Assembly: GCA_041499515.1 (NCBI GenBank) | Contig: JBGQKM010000116.1 | Span: forward strand, 1-16,722 | Length of the DNA: 16,722 nt | Source: PALSA-1355 sp041499515 | GTDB taxonomy: Bacteria; Planctomycetota; Planctomycetia; Pirellulales; PALSA-1355 | Direction: 5' to 3' | Shown: positions 8,871 through 16,227 of the stretch, piece by piece | Position numbering within the stretch: position 1 is the first letter of the stretch | Layout of the letters: each line of letters opens with the position of its first letter | Program-made: the position numbers and the translations under genes | The notes under the pieces: generated by a model | The model's input: only the letters and a program-made list of their open reading frames with translations | Told to the model about the DNA's origin: nothing | The model's database searches: none

Positions 8871-10715
8871 CTAATTCTCTGCCAAGAGCAGGCACGCGTG
8901 GGGGCTCATCACCAGCGGCTCGGGCGAGCGCCAGGTGGGCTCGCGCGTGGCGAGTGGTCCTTGCCATGTCGCCAGCGACGAGTCCAACAGCACCGTCCAG
9001 GTGCCTTCGCTGGGAAGCTGCGACTCGATGGCCAGCGGCCGCTGGCCGAAGTACAAACACAGACAGATCTGGCTCTGGCCCGCCCGGCGGGTGGCAATCA
9101 TCACCTGCTTGTCTTCGCGAAAGGTCAGTTGGCTTTGCGAGCGATCCGCCTGGCGCACGGCCGGAAGCTGTCTGCGCAGTCGCAACAACTCTTGATAGAA
9201 CTTTCGCAGGGTGGCGTGGCGTCCGGAGCGCGCCAAAGAGCGCGTGAGCCGGCATTGCTGGAAGGTCTCGACCGCTTGGGGATCGGGCGGCGATCCTTTC
9301 CAATCGAATTCCGCGAACTCGCGGCGGCGGCCCTCGCGCACCGCCGCGGCCAACTGCGGGTCGAGGTGACTGATGAAATAGTGGAACGGAGCCGGGTCGT
9401 CGTATTCCTCTCCCATGAACAGCCACGGAATCGACGGAGCCAGGATCGTCGCGGCCGCCGACAGCTTGAGCTTTTCCAACGAGACCAGCCGCCCCAGGCG
9501 ATCGCTCCGCGGGCGATTGCCCACGGTGTCGTGGCTTTGTGCATAGGCGACAAATTTATCGGCCGGCAGATCGCCGGCATCGGCCCCCCAAGGGCGGCGG
9601 CGATATTTCGAATACTGGCCGGTCAGCGCGAAACCGCGATGGTACGCCTTGGCGAAATCGGCGATCCGGCCAAAGTCGCCGTAATAGCCGGCCTGTTCGC
9701 CGGTCACTAGCGCGTGGAGCGATCGCTGAAAATCATCCGACAACTGCGCGTCGAGCCCGAAGCCACCCCCGCGCGCGTCGCGCACGATCTGCGGGTCGTC
9801 GGCGTTGTTTTCGGCAATGACGAACACGTTTCGACCCAAGCGCTGGCCGCATTCATGCGCGGCGGCGGCCAATTCGCCCAGCAGTGGCCGAGCCGATTGA
9901 TCGAAAATCGCGTGTGTCGCGTCGAGCCGCAGGGCATCGACGTGAAATTCGCTCAACCAGTACAGGGCGTTGCCGATGAAAAAATCGCGCACGGCGGCGC
10001 TGTCCGGCCCGTCATAGTTGATGGCCGCGCCCCACAACGTTCGATAGCGATCCGTAAAATAGGGCCCGAACTCCGGCAAATAATTTCCTTCCGGACCCAG
10101 ATGGTTGTAGACCACGTCCAATACGACCGCCAGACCTCGGACGTGGCACGCGTCGACGAGCGTTTTCAATCCCTGGGGTCCGCCATAGGTATTCTGGGGC
10201 GAATAGGGATGCACGCCGTCGTAACCCCAGTTTCGATCTCCGGGAAACTGCGCAACCGGCATCAGCTCCAGCGCCGTGATGCCCAGGTCGACCAGTTCAT
10301 CCAAGTGCGCGATCATGGCGGTGAACGTGCCGGCGGAAGTGAACGTGCCGACGTGCGTTTCGTAAATCACGTAGTCGTCCCAGGCCCGGCCGCGCCAGGC
10401 CGCGTCGGTCCACGAAAATTCGCGCCGCGTGACTTGCGACGCTCTGTGAACGCCCTGCGGCTGAAACCGCGAAGCCGGGTCGGGACGCTCGACCGAGTCG
10501 TTCAGGCGATAGAGATAGAGGGCGCCAGGCTTGAGGCCTGAAACGGTCGCTTCAAAATAGCCGTCACCCACGGGTTGCATCGGCGCCGACGGACGATCGT
10601 GGTCCAAGAGGCGCAGCACGATCGATCGAGCGTGCGGCGCCCACACGCGAAACATCGTGCGGCCATCCGGCTGGTGAATGGCTCCAACTCGGCTGGTCTC
10701 GAAGTGTTGACACAA
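8871..10715 (-). CDS. treZ: Malto-oligosyltrehalose trehalohydrolase (TreZ)
   Basis: This 614-residue GH13 enzyme hydrolyses the bond that joins trehalose to a maltooligosyl chain, releasing free trehalose in the cytoplasm. An N-terminal beta-sandwich (about 10-100, FRVWAPHARSIVLRL) precedes the barrel. Barrel motifs are YETHVGTFT (118-126), NWGYDGVHPYSPQNTYGGP (162-180), DVVYNHLGPEGNYL (200-213), DALRLDATHAI with nucleophile D265, VIAENNADDP with acid/base E302, and AQSHDTVGNRPRSDRL with D396. A C-terminal beta domain follows after about residue 520. The DATHAI and HDTVGNRP forms point to TreZ rather than branching enzyme. The start is TTG, chosen because GAAGGAG lies 6 nt upstream and the conserved domain begins soon after. 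It is the last gene of the glgE-mak-treZ run, 49 nt after mak. Its usual partner TreY is not in the window. Confidence 0.94.
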   Translation of the reverse strand: MCQHFETSRVGAIHQPDGRTMFRVWAPHARSIVLRLLDHDRPSAPMQPVGDGYFEATVSGLKPGALYLYRLNDSVERPDPASRFQPQGVHRASQVTRREFSWTDAAWRGRAWDDYVIYETHVGTFTSAGTFTAMIAHLDELVDLGITALELMPVAQFPGDRNWGYDGVHPYSPQNTYGGPQGLKTLVDACHVRGLAVVLDVVYNHLGPEGNYLPEFGPYFTDRYRTLWGAAINYDGPDSAAVRDFFIGNALYWLSEFHVDALRLDATHAIFDQSARPLLGELAAAAHECGQRLGRNVFVIAENNADDPQIVRDARGGGFGLDAQLSDDFQRSLHALVTGEQAGYYGDFGRIADFAKAYHRGFALTGQYSKYRRRPWGADAGDLPADKFVAYAQSHDTVGNRPRSDRLGRLVSLEKLKLSAAATILAPSIPWLFMGEEYDDPAPFHYFISHLDPQLAAAVREGRRREFAEFDWKGSPPDPQAVETFQQCRLTRSLARSGRHATLRKFYQELLRLRRQLPAVRQADRSQSQLTFREDKQVMIATRRAGQSQICLCLYFGQRPLAIESQLPSEGTWTVLLDSSLATWQGPLATREPTWRSPEPLVMSPHACLLLAEN

Positions 10716-10721
10716 GGTACG

Positions 10722-10728
10722 CTCCTTC
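10722..10728 (-). promoter_or_regulatory. Ribosome binding site deciding the TTG start of treZ
   Basis: GAAGGAG on the minus strand lies 6 nt before TTG at 10715-10713. This near-perfect anti-Shine-Dalgarno match justifies TTG as the treZ start. The next likely start would be inside the N-terminal domain. It is the strongest such site seen in the window. Confidence 0.75.
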
Positions 10729-10764
10729 GTCCTACTCGGTCGACGCGGTGGCGCGCCGACGACA

Positions 10765-12462
10765 TCACGGCGCAGCCGGGTTGCTCAATAAACCCACGAG
10801 CGCCTCAAGCGGCAGGGCGACCCAGTCGGGTCGATTGTTCAATTCATAGCGCAATTCGTAAAGGGCCTTTTCCAGCAGGTACGCGTCCAGCAGCCTTTGG
10901 ATTTCCGCTGGCGCGCTGGGCAGAAAAACAGAACCGGCCGCGGCACTTCGGTACGCGGCCAGAAACGCCACGCTCGTCCAAAAATACCAGGCGCCGGCCC
11001 AAGCGTCGATCGGGCCGACGCCGGCCTCCGCGGTCTGCTGTTTGGCCGCGTTGGCCGCCGCACGACTGGCATAGTGGAACGAACGGATCATGCCCGCGAC
11101 GTCGCGCAGCGCCACTTGTTTCTGACGGCGCTCGGCAAGCGGCCGAGCCGGTTCCCCCTCGAAATCGAGAATCACGAAATCGTCGTCGGCCACCAGCACC
11201 TGGCCCAAGTGATAATCGCCGTGGCAGCGAATCTTGGCCACTTGAACCGGCGTGTCAGCGAAGCTGCGCGATGCCTCGCTCGCGACGGCCTCAAGCGGTA
11301 GCACCGCCGCGGCGCGTGGCCTGACAGTTTCCGTCAGTTGGGCCAACGCGGCGCGCAGTTGCCCGAATGTCTCGCCGGCCAGGTCGTGGGCCTGTTGGAC
11401 AAAACGCCGTTGGTCGGCGGCGGTGAAAGGTTCGGGGGCGAACGCCGGGTCGTCGGTCTCCGCGGCCAACGTCAGGTGCAATTCGGCCGTGCGTGTGCCG
11501 AGCCGCTGGGCGCTGGCCAGAAACCGGTCGAAAGCGCGCGTCACGGCGGCCGGCAGAGGTCGCTCGGCCGCGGCGTACATTCCATCGTCCGGCAGGGGCC
11601 AAACGTCGGGCAAATTCGCCCGACCGGTCGTCGCTTGGGCCAGGAACCGCTGGAGCCAGCCCAACGTGGTGCGCCACGCGTCGCCTTGATTGAAAACAAA
11701 TCCCTGCAGCATGGCCAACGCCCAGGGCTCGTGGCCCGCGCGACAGTATTCCAGTGCGCCGGCCAGCGGAGGAACGTGGGCAAATCCGCGCTTGGTCAAG
11801 TGGTCGTTGATCTCCAGGTCGGGGTTGAGCCCCATTTCCACACGGCGAAAAAGCTTGAGCACCAACCGCTCGCCGTACGCGATCGAACTGTTGCTCTGCT
11901 CGACCTGCAACAGTTTTGCCTGGAGCGAGCGCTGAGCGTCGCCCCGTAACGTGCCAAAGGCGCCGCTCTGACGGGCGACAAGTCGGCCGAAAACGCCCGG
12001 CAATCGAGCCTGCGTATCGAAGAGCCCCAGCAGAGCCGCCGAGAACGCGGCATCGTCGAGAGGGTCGTAGAGCACGGCCATTTCGGAGCGGTCGGCCAAC
12101 TGCACTCGGGCCCAGAGCGACGCCGGCTCTGCAGACAGCAGCCGCTGGGCTTCACTCCCCGCGGCGAAGGCCAGCGGAATTTGATAAACTTCGGCCGGCC
12201 CTTGCAAATACTCGACGCGCACCAGCACCAGCCGCGCGTCAGATGTGACGGCCACGGCGTCGACGATCTCCAGATCGCGCAGGGTGCGAGCCTTCGCGCC
12301 AAACCACCGCCGGGTCGTGATGGATTTTGCCAGCGCGCCGGCGAGCGTCTCTCGGGACACGTCGCCAAGGGCTACCTGCCAATCCCACCCGCCGGGGGCA
12401 AGAATTGTCGGCAGTTCCACGGGCCAACCGCTCGGCAGACGCGATGACGGGTTGTCTTCCAT
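10765..12462 (-). CDS. mak: Maltokinase (Mak/Pep2 type), stand-alone
   Basis: This 565-residue protein is predicted to phosphorylate maltose with ATP to give maltose 1-phosphate, the donor used by GlgE. The N-terminal cap contains RRWFGAKAR (51-59), a typical maltokinase motif. The kinase part has the aminoglycoside-phosphotransferase fold: ERLVLKLFRRV with likely ATP-binding K203, NPDLEIN (213-219), HGDYHLGQVL (414-423) with catalytic D416, and VILDFEGEP with metal ligand D433. WYFWTSVAFLAAYR and EKALYELRYELNNRP near the C terminus are also family-like. In many bacteria this domain is fused to trehalose synthase (TreS); here there is no TreS domain, and the protein is somewhat longer than mycobacterial Mak, partly from extra sequence between cap and kinase core. 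GAGGAAGG (plus 12466-12473) ends 3 nt before the ATG. It lies 48 nt after glgE and 49 nt before treZ, in one probable operon. Confidence 0.9.
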   Translation of the reverse strand: MEDNPSSRLPSGWPVELPTILAPGGWDWQVALGDVSRETLAGALAKSITTRRWFGAKARTLRDLEIVDAVAVTSDARLVLVRVEYLQGPAEVYQIPLAFAAGSEAQRLLSAEPASLWARVQLADRSEMAVLYDPLDDAAFSAALLGLFDTQARLPGVFGRLVARQSGAFGTLRGDAQRSLQAKLLQVEQSNSSIAYGERLVLKLFRRVEMGLNPDLEINDHLTKRGFAHVPPLAGALEYCRAGHEPWALAMLQGFVFNQGDAWRTTLGWLQRFLAQATTGRANLPDVWPLPDDGMYAAAERPLPAAVTRAFDRFLASAQRLGTRTAELHLTLAAETDDPAFAPEPFTAADQRRFVQQAHDLAGETFGQLRAALAQLTETVRPRAAAVLPLEAVASEASRSFADTPVQVAKIRCHGDYHLGQVLVADDDFVILDFEGEPARPLAERRQKQVALRDVAGMIRSFHYASRAAANAAKQQTAEAGVGPIDAWAGAWYFWTSVAFLAAYRSAAAGSVFLPSAPAEIQRLLDAYLLEKALYELRYELNNRPDWVALPLEALVGLLSNPAAP

Positions 12463-12510
12463 CGACCTTCCTCGTCAAATTAGACCAGCCGTTGAGCACC
12501 CGCGGAAACG

Positions 12511-14475
12511 TCAGGTCTGTGTCACCCGGAAAATGTGGGCCGGCGATTGTTGCGGGTCGAGATCGACGAAATTGCGCGGGCCCTGCCACACGAAGGAGCG
12601 CTGACCGAGCAAATCCTGCACCTGATAGGGCCGATTGGGATGGATGCCGAGCTCGGCCAAGGGCAGACTGATGAATCCGTGTTGCGGCTCCTGGAAATTC
12701 AAGTTCACGACCATCACGATCAAATTGGCGCCGTCGGCGCTCCGCTTGCTGTAGCACAGCAGATGGTCGTTGTCGGTCAGATGGAAGCGCAGGCTCGCAT
12801 CCGATTGCAAGGCCGGATTCTCGCGGCGAGCCCGATTGACCGCGGTGATGACGTCGCATAGACCCCCGGGCCGGCTGAAATCCCAACTGCGGAGCTGATA
12901 TTTCTCCGAATCGAGATATTCCTCGCTGCCCGGTTCGCGCGGCCGATGTTCGAGCGTCTCGAAAGGCGGACCGTAGATGCCGTAGTTGGCCCCCAACGTC
13001 GCGGCCAGGGTGAGCCGCGCGATAAACGCGCCGCGCAGGCCGGATTGCAAATGCGGGGGCAAAATGTCGGGCGTGTTGGGCCACAGGTTCGGCCGAAAAA
13101 ACTCGCGCAGGCCGCTGTGCGTCAACTCGGTGAAGTATTCGGTCAACTCCGCCTTGGAATTGCGCCACGTAAAATAGGTATAGGACTGCGTGAACCCCAG
13201 CTTCGCCAGGCGCACCATCACCTTGGGCCGTGTAAAGGCCTCCGAAAGGAAAATCGTGTCGGGGTGCCGGGCCTTCACCTGGGAGATCAGAAACGCCCAA
13301 AACTCAAAGGGCTTGGTGTGTGGGTTGTCGACGCGGAAGATCCGCACGCCCTGAGCGCACCAATACAACACGACGTCGGTCAGCTCTTGCCACAAGCCGC
13401 GCCAGTCGGCATTCTCAAAATCGAACGGATAGATATCCTGATATTTCTTGGGCGGATTCTCCGCGTACTGGATGCTTCCGTCCGGGCGCTGGCGGAACCA
13501 TTGCGGATGCTCGCGCAGGTACGGATGATCGGGCGAGCATTGGAAGGCGATATCCAGCGCCACGTCGATGCCGTGGGTCTGGGCGGCCGCGATCAAGCGG
13601 TGAAAATCCGCCAGCGTGCCCAGCCGCGCGTCGATCACCTTGTGTCCCCCGGCGCTCGATCCGATGGCCCAGGGGCAGCCGACGTCGCCGGGCTCGGCGG
13701 TGACGCTATTGTTCTTTCCCTTGCGAAAAGTCGTGCCGATGGGATGAATCGGCGGCAGATAGAGAACGTCAAAACCCATTTCGGCCAGCCGAGGCAGCCA
13801 ACCGATGCAGTCGGCAAACGTGCCGTGTCGGCCGGGCTCGCTGGCGCACGAGCGCGGAAAAAGTTCGTACCACGCGCTGAATCGGGCCCGCTGGCGGTCG
13901 ACCACGACGGCAAACGGCGGGTCGTTTTGCGTGGCGACCGTTCGATCAGGATGACGTCCCATCAACTCCACAAGCTCAGCGACGCCCGCCGGATTGCGCC
14001 AGGCACCCTCGGTGCCGGCGGCCAAAACCGACTGCCAATGTCGCAGTCGGCTTGCATCGTCGCCGCTGGCCCGAAGCGCGGCCTGAGAGACCCATTGAGC
14101 TCCGATGCGCAAATCGACCGAAATGTCTTGGCCGGCTTCGATGCGTTTCTGCAGATCGCTGCACCAGGTTTCGAACCGGTCGACCCACGCCTGGATCGCA
14201 TAATGATAGCAGCCAATCTCGGCCACGACGAATTCGCCCTGCCAGCGATCGTTGCCCGGCGAGGTCATCGGAGATTCGTCCCAGCGCTCGGCTCCCGGCT
14301 TGCGGCTTAAAAGCACCACGCGAACCACGTCGTGGCCATCGGCAAATACGTCGGCCTGGACGAATACTTTTTCACCGACGATACGTTTGAGAGCGAAACG
14401 GCCACAGTCGACGATCGGTTCGACGTTTTCGATCACCACGCGGCGGCGGCCTTCAATGGCCGGCAATTCTGGCAT
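12511..14475 (-). CDS. glgE: Alpha-1,4-glucan:maltose-1-phosphate maltosyltransferase (GlgE)
   Basis: This 654-residue GH13_3 enzyme moves maltosyl units from maltose 1-phosphate onto the non-reducing end of alpha-1,4-glucan in the cytoplasm. An N-terminal beta domain (about 10-125) and a helical region precede the barrel. Diagnostic motifs are FSAWYELFPRS (199-209), VLYLPPIHPIGTTFRKGKNN (237-256), ENPPKKYQDIYP (339-350), RIFRVDNPHTKP with nucleophile D383, IFLSEAFTRP with acid/base E412, SYTYFTWRN, and NTPDILP with D470. These match the known Streptomyces catalytic residues at a constant offset of 10-11. EGSEEYLDSEKYQ-like sequence and a C-terminal beta domain follow. The frame is open upstream to 14850, but ATG 14475 fits the family N terminus and has AGGA 7 nt before it. 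It is the first gene of the glgE-mak-treZ run; the leader is unusually structured. Confidence 0.97.
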   Translation of the reverse strand: MPELPAIEGRRRVVIENVEPIVDCGRFALKRIVGEKVFVQADVFADGHDVVRVVLLSRKPGAERWDESPMTSPGNDRWQGEFVVAEIGCYHYAIQAWVDRFETWCSDLQKRIEAGQDISVDLRIGAQWVSQAALRASGDDASRLRHWQSVLAAGTEGAWRNPAGVAELVELMGRHPDRTVATQNDPPFAVVVDRQRARFSAWYELFPRSCASEPGRHGTFADCIGWLPRLAEMGFDVLYLPPIHPIGTTFRKGKNNSVTAEPGDVGCPWAIGSSAGGHKVIDARLGTLADFHRLIAAAQTHGIDVALDIAFQCSPDHPYLREHPQWFRQRPDGSIQYAENPPKKYQDIYPFDFENADWRGLWQELTDVVLYWCAQGVRIFRVDNPHTKPFEFWAFLISQVKARHPDTIFLSEAFTRPKVMVRLAKLGFTQSYTYFTWRNSKAELTEYFTELTHSGLREFFRPNLWPNTPDILPPHLQSGLRGAFIARLTLAATLGANYGIYGPPFETLEHRPREPGSEEYLDSEKYQLRSWDFSRPGGLCDVITAVNRARRENPALQSDASLRFHLTDNDHLLCYSKRSADGANLIVMVVNLNFQEPQHGFISLPLAELGIHPNRPYQVQDLLGQRSFVWQGPRNFVDLDPQQSPAHIFRVTQT

Positions 14476-14480
14476 ATCCC

Positions 14481-14513
14481 GATCCTGTGGTTCACGACAT
14501 CCTTGGTTCACGA
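14481..14513 (-). repeat. Tandem repeat of 17 and 16 nt duplicating the glgE Shine-Dalgarno region
   Basis: Two abutting units lie at plus 14498-14513 and 14481-14497. In minus-strand reading each starts with TCGTGAACCA and ends with an AGGAT segment; they differ by one extra base and one end base. The unit next to glgE supplies the AGGA that sits 7 nt before its ATG. The repeat itself is seen directly; its age and function are unknown. Confidence 0.7.
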
Positions 14514-14521
14514 TTCGGGGG

Positions 14522-14536
14522 CAGGGGATGCCCCTG
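14522..14536 (-). repeat. GC-rich hairpin with 6-bp stem in the glgE leader
   Basis: CAGGGG and CCCCTG flank a 3-nt loop (plus 14522-14527 and 14531-14536), forming a compact, stable stem just 2 nt from the neighbouring 7-bp hairpin. In the transcript it lies 46 nt upstream of the glgE start. A C-rich stretch follows on the minus strand, so a terminator is unlikely. Confidence 0.5.
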
Positions 14537-14538
14537 GT

Positions 14539-14558
14539 TTGCCAAGAGGCTTTGGCAA
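14539..14558 (-). repeat. Hairpin with 7-bp stem in the glgE leader
   Basis: TTGCCAA and TTGGCAA (plus 14539-14545 and 14552-14558) form a perfect inverted repeat around a 6-nt loop. No U-run follows in the minus-strand reading, so it does not look like an intrinsic terminator. It could be an RNA hairpin in the leader or a protein-binding palindrome. Confidence 0.5.
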
Positions 14559-14634
14559 GTTGAACCCCACCGCGCGCCGGCACGCAACGGGGCTCGGTGG
14601 CGAGAAAAACGGCCCATCCGGCAAAGCCCGTGTA

Positions 14635-14663
14635 ATAGTAGCACTCAATTCGCCGACTGTCCA
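14635..14663 (-). promoter_or_regulatory. Candidate sigma-70 type promoter for glgE-mak-treZ
   Basis: On the minus strand TGGACA (plus 14658-14663, 5 of 6 matches to TTGACA) is followed after exactly 17 nt by TACTAT (plus 14635-14640, 4 of 6 to TATAAT). Transcription would begin near 14628, giving a leader of about 150 nt that includes both hairpins and the tandem repeat. It was found by eye in GC-rich DNA, where AT-rich boxes are rare, but it is not proven. Confidence 0.35.
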
Positions 14664-14777
14664 AAACGGCTGACCCAAGCCGAGGATTCCGACCGGCGTT
14701 CGAACTCTCCTTAGGATCGCCGCGACGAACGATCGAGAGTGGATGCCAGCTTGCCGGCACTGAATTTGCAAGCCGCG

Positions 14778-16172
14778 TCAGATCAGCTCGGAGATCGGCC
14801 GGCCCCCTTCGGGGATGATCGAGATCGGCCGCCCCTGGAGATTGATCCATTGGCTCTCCAGATCGATGCCCAGATGGCGGAACGTGGTCGCGGCCAGATC
14901 GGACGGCGTGACGCGGCGGTCGGCAATGGCATAGCCCTTGTCGTCGGTGCTGCCGATCGCCTGGCCGCTGGGCAGCCCGCCGCCGGCCACCAGCATCGAC
15001 ATCACGTTGGTCCAGTGGTCGCGGCCATGGTCTTTATTAATCACCGGCGAACGGCCGAACTCGCCCATCATCAGCACCAAGGTCGAATCCAGCAGGCCGC
15101 GGTCCGCAAGGTCGGTGACCAGCGCGTGCATCACGCGGTCCACGCTGGGCAGCAGCGGCGTCAGCCCTTTCTCGATGCCTTTCCATTGAACGCTGTCGCC
15201 GTGGTGGTCGAAATAGCCCCAGGCACCGCTGACCAGCACGAACGTGACGCCCGCCTCGACCAGGCGGCGAGCCAGAAGTCCTTTTTCGCCGATGCTCACC
15301 CGCCCATAGGCGTCGCGCATCGCGTCGGACTCCTGCGAAATATCAAAAGCCTTTTGCACCTTGCCCGAGACGGTCATGTCGAACGCCATTTGCTCGTAAC
15401 GGTCGACCGGCCGCAGCGCGGCGGTGCGCTCGAGGTCGCGGCCGAGACGGTCGAACTGTTGCCGCAAGGCCTGGCGATTTTGCAGTCGCGCGACGTCGAC
15501 GCCCTGGGGCATCGCCAGCCGCGTAGGCAGTTCGTCGCCTTTGATCGGTTCGTATTCATGGCCCATGTGCCCCGCGCCCCAGACGTCGGACGTCCAACCG
15601 TTGGCCAATCCCACGAAGGCCGGCATGTGAGGATCGTTGGGCCCGCGGAACTTCGCGGCGATCGAACCCATCGACGGATAACCGGCCCCGTCGTTGCCGT
15701 CGTCGGTGCGCCGCGCCAGCGAGTTGCCGGCTTGCATGGTGATCGGCGTGTGGTTGCTGGCCGAGCAGTCGACCGAGCGAATGATCGAGAGCTTGTCCAT
15801 GATGCTGGCTTGCAGCGGCAGGTGCTCGCACACCTGGATGCCGGGCACCTTGGTCGCGATCGTCCGATAGGGGCCGCGAATCTCTTGCGGAGCGCCCGGC
15901 TTGGGATCCCACATGTCGACGTGGCTGGGCCCACCGGACAGCCAGAACAAGATCACGGCTTTCTTGTCGCCGCGCACCCCGGCGGCAGCCTGGGCCGACA
16001 GCCGCAGCGCGTCAGGCAGCGCCAGACCGGCCAAACCCGCCAGGCCGGTCTGCAAAAACCAGCGCCGCGAGCCGACGCGGATCAAATCGCCGGCCGGCGG
16101 CAACATGGGGTTGCCGCGCCGGCTGTAAAGATGCGCAAGCTCATGCGGCATGTTCGTGGGCGAGTGGGTCAT
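14778..16172 (-). CDS. DUF1501 family protein, Tat-exported, without a PSD1 partner
   Basis: This 464-residue DUF1501 protein is a distinct paralogue of the one at 1188-2645. A classic twin-arginine motif, SRRWFLQ (35-41), precedes a hydrophobic stretch (TGLAGLAGLALPDAL) and an Ala-rich likely cleavage region (SAQAAAG), so Tat export is likely. Family blocks are AVILFWLSGGPSHVDMWDPK (72-91), SNHTPITMQAGNS (139-151), LVLMMGEFGRSP (365-376), KDHGRDHWTNVMSMLVAGGG (380-399) and TTFRHLGID (429-437). The frame is open to 16319, but ATG 16172 is preferred: GGAG lies 8 nt upstream and the extra residues are unlike a leader peptide. DUF1501 genes usually follow a PSD1 gene; here the upstream neighbour is the divergent tsaB. 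It shares orientation with glgE but lies 302 nt away, so co-transcription is doubtful. The enzymatic role is unknown. Confidence 0.95.
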   Translation of the reverse strand: MTHSPTNMPHELAHLYSRRGNPMLPPAGDLIRVGSRRWFLQTGLAGLAGLALPDALRLSAQAAAGVRGDKKAVILFWLSGGPSHVDMWDPKPGAPQEIRGPYRTIATKVPGIQVCEHLPLQASIMDKLSIIRSVDCSASNHTPITMQAGNSLARRTDDGNDGAGYPSMGSIAAKFRGPNDPHMPAFVGLANGWTSDVWGAGHMGHEYEPIKGDELPTRLAMPQGVDVARLQNRQALRQQFDRLGRDLERTAALRPVDRYEQMAFDMTVSGKVQKAFDISQESDAMRDAYGRVSIGEKGLLARRLVEAGVTFVLVSGAWGYFDHHGDSVQWKGIEKGLTPLLPSVDRVMHALVTDLADRGLLDSTLVLMMGEFGRSPVINKDHGRDHWTNVMSMLVAGGGLPSGQAIGSTDDKGYAIADRRVTPSDLAATTFRHLGIDLESQWINLQGRPISIIPEGGRPISELI

Positions 16173-16197
16173 GGCGGGTGCTCCGGGCGGAAAGCAA

Positions 16198-16227
16198 TTC
16201 CCAGGCGGAACCGCCTCGCAGTATAAC
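16198..16227 (+). promoter_or_regulatory. Candidate promoter for tsaB
   Basis: TTCCCA (16198-16203, 4 of 6 matches to TTGACA) is followed after 18 nt by TATAAC (16222-16227, 5 of 6 to TATAAT). This -10 overlaps the -10 proposed for the divergent DUF1501 promoter by four bases. Transcription would start near 16234, about 130 nt before the tsaB ATG. Tentative. Confidence 0.28.
16203..16216. repeat. Inverted repeat AGGCGG-AA-CCGCCT
   Basis: Two perfect 6-nt arms flank a 2-nt centre. It lies just downstream of the proposed -10 of the DUF1501 promoter, near its start point, and in the spacer of the proposed tsaB promoter. It may be an operator or chance in GC-rich DNA. Confidence 0.35.

Larger units (their letters stand above)
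14476..14777. other. 302-nt non-coding region upstream of glgE
   Basis: No credible gene was found between glgE and the stop of the DUF1501 gene. Short open frames on both strands (for example minus 14771-14508 and plus 14487-14714) have no recognisable protein features. The region holds a candidate promoter, two hairpins and a tandem repeat, listed separately, so it appears to be the glgE promoter and leader. An AAGGAGAG on the minus strand (plus about 14705-14712) looks like a ribosome binding site but has no start codon at a usable distance. No convincing terminator for the DUF1501 gene was seen. Confidence 0.6.

Noticed and set aside
12946..14310. 454-codon plus-strand ORF over glgE
   Set aside because: Antisense shadow with Arg/Gly/Gln-rich sequence and no recognisable domain.
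14508..14771. 87-codon minus-strand ORF upstream of glgE as a small gene
   Set aside because: No well-placed ribosome binding site, no conserved features, and it overlaps the hairpins and candidate promoter.
14739..16226. 495-codon plus-strand ORF over the second DUF1501 gene
   Set aside because: Antisense shadow; His/Gln/Arg-rich, no domain, and the minus strand encodes a clear DUF1501 protein.
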